A DNA stretch of 64,000 bases from Burkholderiales bacterium (GTDB lineage: Bacteria > Pseudomonadota > Gammaproteobacteria > Burkholderiales > Burkholderiaceae_C): assembly GCA_027484405.1 (NCBI GenBank), contig JAIXTA010000208.1, positions 1-64,000 on the forward strand, read 5' to 3'. Below are positions 59,391 through 64,000 of this stretch, piece by piece. The notes beneath the pieces are model-generated. The model was not told the origin of the DNA and searched no databases. It saw only the letters and a list, made by a program, of their open reading frames with translations. Each line of letters starts with the position of its first letter. The stretch's first letter is position 1. The position numbers and the translations under genes were made by a program.

Positions 59391-60398
59391 TCAGAGCGTC
59401 TTGAGCAGGGCCTCGGCCTCTTCGCGCTGCTTCTTGGACAGGCCCGGCTGGATGGCCAGGGCGCGCGTCACCTGGGCGTTGGCCTTGGCCTTGTCGCCCA
59501 GTGTGTTGAAGCACTGACCGAGCCGGAAATGCGCCTGCGCGCGGGCCTTCACGGCAAGCGAGCGCTCGTAGACAGGCACGGCTTCGTTGCACTTGCCCTG
59601 CTCGTGGAAGGTGCGGGCGAGCCCGTAGTGGCCCCATTCGCTGTCCGGAAAGCGCTTGATGACCTCGCCGTACAGCCGCGCCGCGTCGGCCCAGCGCTTG
59701 TTGCTGGCGTATTGGCTGGCCGCGCCGAACAGCAGGTCGCGTTGCTGGTCCTGCAGATCAGGATCGTCGCCGACGGCGGTGCGCAGCGCCAAGGCCTCAG
59801 CCTCGGCGGTCTTGTCATCTTCCAGCAGCAGGCCTGCTCGCATCAATGCACCCGCTGCGGGCAGCACCTTGGCCGTCTCTTCAGCCAGGTCGCGCGCCTT
59901 GCCCTTGCCGCCGCCGACGATGCCCGGTGCCTGCAGGTAGTACTGCATCAGGTTGAAGCGGGCGTCGGTGTACTTCGGGTCCAGTTCGACGGCGGTCTTG
60001 AAGGCGTCGCGGATCTTGGTGGCGTAGCCCATGGCGGACATGATGCCCGCAGCGATCGCCTTGGTGCCTAGCGCGCCGCCCAGGCTGTTGTGGCAGAGGG
60101 CGACCTTGGGATTGGCTTCCACGCAGCGCTCGGCGAGCTTGACCGCTTCGTCCACGCGCTTCACGGCGTTCGGCCCGGCCAGCATGGCGCTGACCTTGCC
60201 CGCCAGGGCGACCGGATCGGTCGCTGACTTGGCCAGGGCAGCATCGGCCAGGCGTTCGGCCTCGGCCACCTTGTCGGCGCGCAGCAGGGCGTCGTAGTCG
60301 CGGGTGGTCTGCGCGGCGGCCAGGGGGCTCAGGGCGACGAGCACGGCGGCCATCGCCGCAGCGGAAGACGGGCTGTTCAGAAGGGCATGATTGGGCAT
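59391..60398 (-). CDS. Tetratricopeptide-repeat protein (exported)
   Basis: Signal peptide; AARLYGEVIKRFPDSEWGHYGLARTFHEQGKCNEAVPVYERSLAVKARAQAHFRLGQCFNTLGD. Confidence 0.85.
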   Translation of the reverse strand: MPNHALLNSPSSAAAMAAVLVALSPLAAAQTTRDYDALLRADKVAEAERLADAALAKSATDPVALAGKVSAMLAGPNAVKRVDEAVKLAERCVEANPKVALCHNSLGGALGTKAIAAGIMSAMGYATKIRDAFKTAVELDPKYTDARFNLMQYYLQAPGIVGGGKGKARDLAEETAKVLPAAGALMRAGLLLEDDKTAEAEALALRTAVGDDPDLQDQQRDLLFGAASQYASNKRWADAARLYGEVIKRFPDSEWGHYGLARTFHEQGKCNEAVPVYERSLAVKARAQAHFRLGQCFNTLGDKAKANAQVTRALAIQPGLSKKQREEAEALLKTL

Positions 60399-60558
60399 CG
60401 GACGCTCCAGGGGCTAGGGCAGGCGCGAATGTATTTGAAGCGCGGCGCCCGGGCACCCGGTGCCGGCGCCGGGTGCGACAGGCTGCCGATTCGGCGGCAT
60501 GAGCTGCGGGTGAGGCTATCGTGTCCGGCGGGGCTGGGCGCCCTTGCGGGAGGGACGC

Positions 60559-60990
60559 ATGGATCTTCATGGCTGCTGTCATTGCGGAAATATCCGGTTT
60601 TCGCTTGCGGGCTTTGCGCCAGATGCATCCATTCCGGCGCGCGCGTGCACCTGCAGCTTCTGCCTGAAGCACGGCGGCGTCTGGACCAGCGATCCGCAGG
60701 GGCGGCTGCGCATCCGCATCACCGAGCCGGCCGATCATGGGGTCTACCGGTTCGGTACCGGGACGGCGGACTTTCATGTCTGCCGCCGCTGCGGTGCGGT
60801 GCCCGCGGTGACCGCCGAGATCGAAGGCCGGCTGTACGGTGTGGCGAGTGTGCGGGCGCTTGAGGGCGTGGCGCCCGAGCGGCTGGCGCATGCGCAGGTG
60901 AGCTTCGAGGGCGAGGCCGCGGGCGACCGGCTGGCGCGGCGCGCGCGTGGCTGGATCGGCGATGTGGAGATCCGGCTGGGGCCGGACTGA
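60559..60990 (+). CDS. GFA family protein
   Basis: GCCHCGNIRFSL; ACTCSFCLKHGGVWTS; FHVCRRCGAVP (Zn-binding Cys pattern). Confidence 0.88.
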   Translation: MDLHGCCHCGNIRFSLAGFAPDASIPARACTCSFCLKHGGVWTSDPQGRLRIRITEPADHGVYRFGTGTADFHVCRRCGAVPAVTAEIEGRLYGVASVRALEGVAPERLAHAQVSFEGEAAGDRLARRARGWIGDVEIRLGPD

Positions 60991-61010
60991 TCCGCGCCCG
61001 GGATCTATAT

Positions 61011-61030
61011 TTGACTGATCGGTCAATATT
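61011..61030. promoter_or_regulatory. Operator-like near-palindrome upstream of tetR
   Basis: TTGACTGATCGGTCAA core (one mismatch to perfect palindrome) within an AT-rich promoter-like stretch. Confidence 0.7.
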
Positions 61031-61046
61031 GATCTAGGCTGCCTGC

Positions 61047-61631
61047 ATGGCCCGAGAACGCAGCTTTTCCGAACCCGAGGTGCTTGAGCGCGCCGCGGAT
61101 GTCTTCAGCACCCATGGCTATGGCGCAACGTCTGTGGCGATGCTGTGCGAGGCCACGGGTCTGGGCAAGCAGAGCCTCTACAACGCTTTTGGCGACAAGC
61201 AGGCGCTGTATCTGAAGTCGCTGGACTGCGCGGCCGGGCGCTTTGGCGCCGCAGTGGCCGGGATGCAGGCTGCGCCCAGCGGCCGCGCAGCGCTGCAGCA
61301 CTTCTTCGACGGTCTGGTGGCCGTGTGTGCGAGCGTTGAACCGGCGCTCAGAAGCTGCATCGTCACCACCGGGCTGCTCGAGTCCGTTGACGACCCGAGC
61401 CTGCGCATGAGCCTGCAGGCCAAGTGGCAGGCCACCCATGAGCTGCTGCGGGCCGCGGTGGAGCGTGGGCAGAAGGACGGCTCGGTGCGCAATCCGGCGC
61501 CCTCGGCCGAACTGGCCGACCTGCTGATGAGCTTCATGAGCGGACTGCGCGTCACGGCGCGGGTGGATGCCACCCCCGCGCGCCTGCAGCGCACGGCAGA
61601 CCTTGCAATGGCATTGCTCGACCACAGCTAG
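61047..61631 (+). CDS. TetR/AcrR family transcriptional regulator
   Basis: VLERAADVFSTHGYGATSVAMLCEATGLGKQSLYNAFGDKQALYLKSL. Confidence 0.93.
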   Translation: MARERSFSEPEVLERAADVFSTHGYGATSVAMLCEATGLGKQSLYNAFGDKQALYLKSLDCAAGRFGAAVAGMQAAPSGRAALQHFFDGLVAVCASVEPALRSCIVTTGLLESVDDPSLRMSLQAKWQATHELLRAAVERGQKDGSVRNPAPSAELADLLMSFMSGLRVTARVDATPARLQRTADLAMALLDHS

Positions 61632-61686
61632 CGTGCATGGCGCGGCATCAGCAGCCCGCGCCAGCTTCTTTCACCCCAGGCGCCGC

Positions 61687-61735
61687 ACCGATCGGTCAGG
61701 CGCCTTTTCTTGGGCCTGATATTGACCGATCGTTC
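61687..61735. promoter_or_regulatory. Two operator-like motifs between tetR and SDR
   Basis: ACCGATCGGTCAG (61687-61699) and TTGACCGATCGTTC (61722-61735), similar to the tetR upstream site. Confidence 0.65.
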
Positions 61736-61753
61736 CAGAAAATGAGAGTTCCA

Positions 61754-62494
61754 ATGAACACGCCTCTCCTCCACAAGACCGCGCTGGTGACCGGCGCCTC
61801 CCGCGGCATCGGCGCCGCCATTGCCCGGCGCCTGGCCGCCGACGGCGCGCAGGTGATCCTGCACTACGGCAGCGGTGCCGCCGAGGTGCAGCAGGTCGCA
61901 GCAGAGATTGCCGCGGCCGGCGGCAAGGCCACGGTCGTGCAGGCCGATCTGGCCGCCACCGACGGCCCGGCGCGGCTTGCAGCCGTCGTCACGACGCCGA
62001 CGATCGACATCCTGGTCAACAACGCGGGCATTGCCCTGTTTGCCGGCATCGACGCCATGAGCGAGGCGGAGTTTGATCGCCAGGCCAACGTCAACATGCG
62101 CAGCCTGTTCTTCATCACGCAGAAGCTCCTGCCGCGCATTCCGGCGGGCGGCCGGATCATCAATGTGGCCTCGGCGGTCACGCGCATTGCCTTTCCGGGC
62201 ATTCCGGCCTATGCCGCCACCAAGGGCTTTGTCGATGTGCTCACGCTGCAGCTGGCGGCCGAGCTGGGCAAGCGCAACATCACGGTCAATGCAGTGGCGC
62301 CCGGCGCGATCGACACACAGATGAGCGGCTGGATCCACGGCCCCGGCGGCGCCGAGACCCTGGCACAGATTCAGGCGCTGCCGGGCATTGGCCAGCCGGC
62401 GCATGTGGCGGGCGTGGTGAGCTTTCTGGCCGGGCCGGACGGCGCCTGGACCACGGGCCAGATCGTGGATGTGAGCGGCGGCACCAAGCTCTGA
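61754..62494 (+). CDS. SDR family oxidoreductase
   Basis: ALVTGASRGIGAAIARRLAADGAQVILHYG; YAATKGFVDVLTLQLAAELGKRNITVNAVAPG. Confidence 0.95.
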   Translation: MNTPLLHKTALVTGASRGIGAAIARRLAADGAQVILHYGSGAAEVQQVAAEIAAAGGKATVVQADLAATDGPARLAAVVTTPTIDILVNNAGIALFAGIDAMSEAEFDRQANVNMRSLFFITQKLLPRIPAGGRIINVASAVTRIAFPGIPAYAATKGFVDVLTLQLAAELGKRNITVNAVAPGAIDTQMSGWIHGPGGAETLAQIQALPGIGQPAHVAGVVSFLAGPDGAWTTGQIVDVSGGTKL

Positions 62495-62537
62495 GCGCTG
62501 CGTCCCGCCGCAGCCTCTGAACAGGGCGGTGCCTGTG

Positions 62538-62732
62538 CTCGCTTGTCTGGTGCTGGAGGCGGGTTTTGACGGGCGAGCCCGTCGCCGCCGGAAGAGCGAG
62601 CGCCTACCCGCGCGAGCCCCGTTGCGCCACTGATCGCTTGCTTGGCGCGGATCTTCAAGGCATTGCTCTGAAGAATGGCTTGCAGCGCGGCTCTTCAGCC
62701 TGTCTGCCTGAAGAGCCGCATCCAGCAAGCGA
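62538..62732. repeat. Dispersed palindromic repeat, copy 5 (between SDR and dinB)
   Basis: CTCGCTTGTCTGGTGC...TCGCTTGCTTGG...CCGCATCCAGCAAGCGA; 12-bp stem GCGGCTCTTCAG/CTGAAGAGCCGC (62687-62719); GACGGGC-ga-GCCCGTC (62568-62583). Confidence 0.82.
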
Positions 62733-62784
62733 AATGCCGTGGGTGCAGCGCGGGGGCGGGCCCGCGCGGCAGGGCACCAGCGCT

Positions 62785-63894
62785 TCAGCCCGCTTCGAAG
62801 TTGCTCACCCGAATTCCCAGCAGGCGCAGCTTGCGGTGCTGGGGCACACGGGCAAAGCATTCAAACGCCGCCTTGCGGATCACGGACTCGCGGTCGGTGA
62901 ACTCGGGCAGGGAGAGGTCGCGCGTGGTGATCGCAAACTGGTCATTGCGCACCTTCACGCCGATGGTACGGCCGCGCAGCCGGTGCTTGGCCAGGTCTGC
63001 GGCCACCTCGCGGGCCAGCTCGGCCAGCAGCCGGGCCAGGGCCTGCCAGTCGCGCACCGGGTGCAGGTCCGTGGCAAAGGTGGTCTCGCGCGACAGGCTC
63101 TTGCGTTCGCTCTCGGTTTCCACCGGCCGGGCATCAATGCCATTGGCCGCGCGGTGCAGCCAGGCGCCGTAGCTCTTGCCGAAGTGGCTCACCAGCCAGC
63201 CGGGCTCGCAGGCGGCCAGTTCGCCAATCGTGTTCACGCCCAGTGCGGTGAGCTTCTCGCTCGCCTTGGGGCCGATGCCGTTGACCTTGCGCGCCGGCAG
63301 CGGCCAGATGCGCGTGGCGAGGTCCTGCGTGCGGATGATGGTCAGGCCGTTGGGTTTTTCCAGGTCGCTGGCGATCTTGGCCAGCAGCTTGTTGGGCGCG
63401 ATGCCGATCGAGCAGGACAGCCCGGTCGCTTCCTTGACCGCCGCCTTGAGCGCCAGCCCGAGCACGCGCGTCGGTTCCTCGTGCTCGGTCAGGTCGAGAT
63501 AGACCTCATCAATGCCACGGTCTTCCATGACCGGCGCGATCTCGACAATGGCCGCCTTGAACAGGCGCGACACGCGGCGGTATTCGGCAAAGTCCACCGG
63601 CAGGAACACAGCCTGCGGGCACAGGCGCACGGCCTTGGCCATGGGCATGGCGGAATGCACGCCGAACTTGCGCGCCTCGTAGTTGGCGGTGGTGACCACG
63701 CCGCGCGACTCCGGGTCGCCGCGCCCGCCGACGATGATCGGCTGCCCGGCCAGCTCCGGGCGGCGGGCCAGCTCCACCGAGGCATAGAACGCGTCCATGT
63801 CCAGGTGCGCGATGCGGCGTGCGAATTCGCTGCCCGCAGCGGACGGGTCGGCCGGGGCTGCGGTATCGGGTGGTGCGGGCAGGGCGGGGTTCAC
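62785..63894 (-). CDS. dinB: DNA polymerase IV
   Basis: IAHLDMDAFYASVELARRPELAGQPIIVGG; SIGIAPNKLLAKIASDLEKPNGLTII. Confidence 0.96.
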   Translation of the reverse strand: MNPALPAPPDTAAPADPSAAGSEFARRIAHLDMDAFYASVELARRPELAGQPIIVGGRGDPESRGVVTTANYEARKFGVHSAMPMAKAVRLCPQAVFLPVDFAEYRRVSRLFKAAIVEIAPVMEDRGIDEVYLDLTEHEEPTRVLGLALKAAVKEATGLSCSIGIAPNKLLAKIASDLEKPNGLTIIRTQDLATRIWPLPARKVNGIGPKASEKLTALGVNTIGELAACEPGWLVSHFGKSYGAWLHRAANGIDARPVETESERKSLSRETTFATDLHPVRDWQALARLLAELAREVAADLAKHRLRGRTIGVKVRNDQFAITTRDLSLPEFTDRESVIRKAAFECFARVPQHRKLRLLGIRVSNFEAG

Positions 63895-64000
63895 GGCAGG
63901 CGGTGTTCTGGCCTACAGCTTGTCACAAATCAGCGGCGAAACGCACCGGCACGCCGAACCCCTGCGGCGTGTGCCATCCGTTGAACTACAGTCACCCACA

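Noticed and set aside
63895-64000. Possible partial gene at the right edge
   Set aside because: Only ~100 bp, no supportable coding signal

Overview
This 64 kb window is a GC-rich, densely coding bacterial chromosome segment, probably betaproteobacterial (Burkholderiales-like by gene content; inference). I recognise about 54 CDSs. They include: pyk (3' part), an M16 peptidase, class II fba, purC-purE-purK, a Sua5/TsaC-type protein, a GDSL lipoprotein, a SemiSWEET, a liv-type ABC operon with a LivM-LivG fusion, a pullulanase lipoprotein, two separate DUF1501/DUF1800 pairs, glutaryl-CoA dehydrogenase, an MCP, kynB-kynU-kynA, a degenerate EAL protein, kup, LemA/TPM proteins, msrA with YeeE/YedE, a two-component system, pdxH, a ChaC-like protein, an MFS transporter, DUF3445, TPR, GFA, a TetR/SDR pair and dinB. 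I see no rRNA, tRNA, CRISPR array, transposase or phage genes. The most interesting signal is non-coding. A dispersed palindromic repeat family occurs at 5 loci, bounded by CGCTTG..CTGG / CCAGACAAGCG, and its stems differ in sequence but stay paired. One copy lies in frame inside livMG and supplies the linker between permease and ATPase; another overlaps the 5' end of a TPM-domain gene. Further signals are inverted CCACAGATG repeats on both sides of kynU, a REP-like doublet after kynA, operator-like palindromes around the TetR/SDR pair and upstream of the GDSL gene, a promoter with a repeated 15-mer before the pullulanase gene, and a tandem series of terminator-like hairpins after it. All calls come from reading the sequence; no database search was run.
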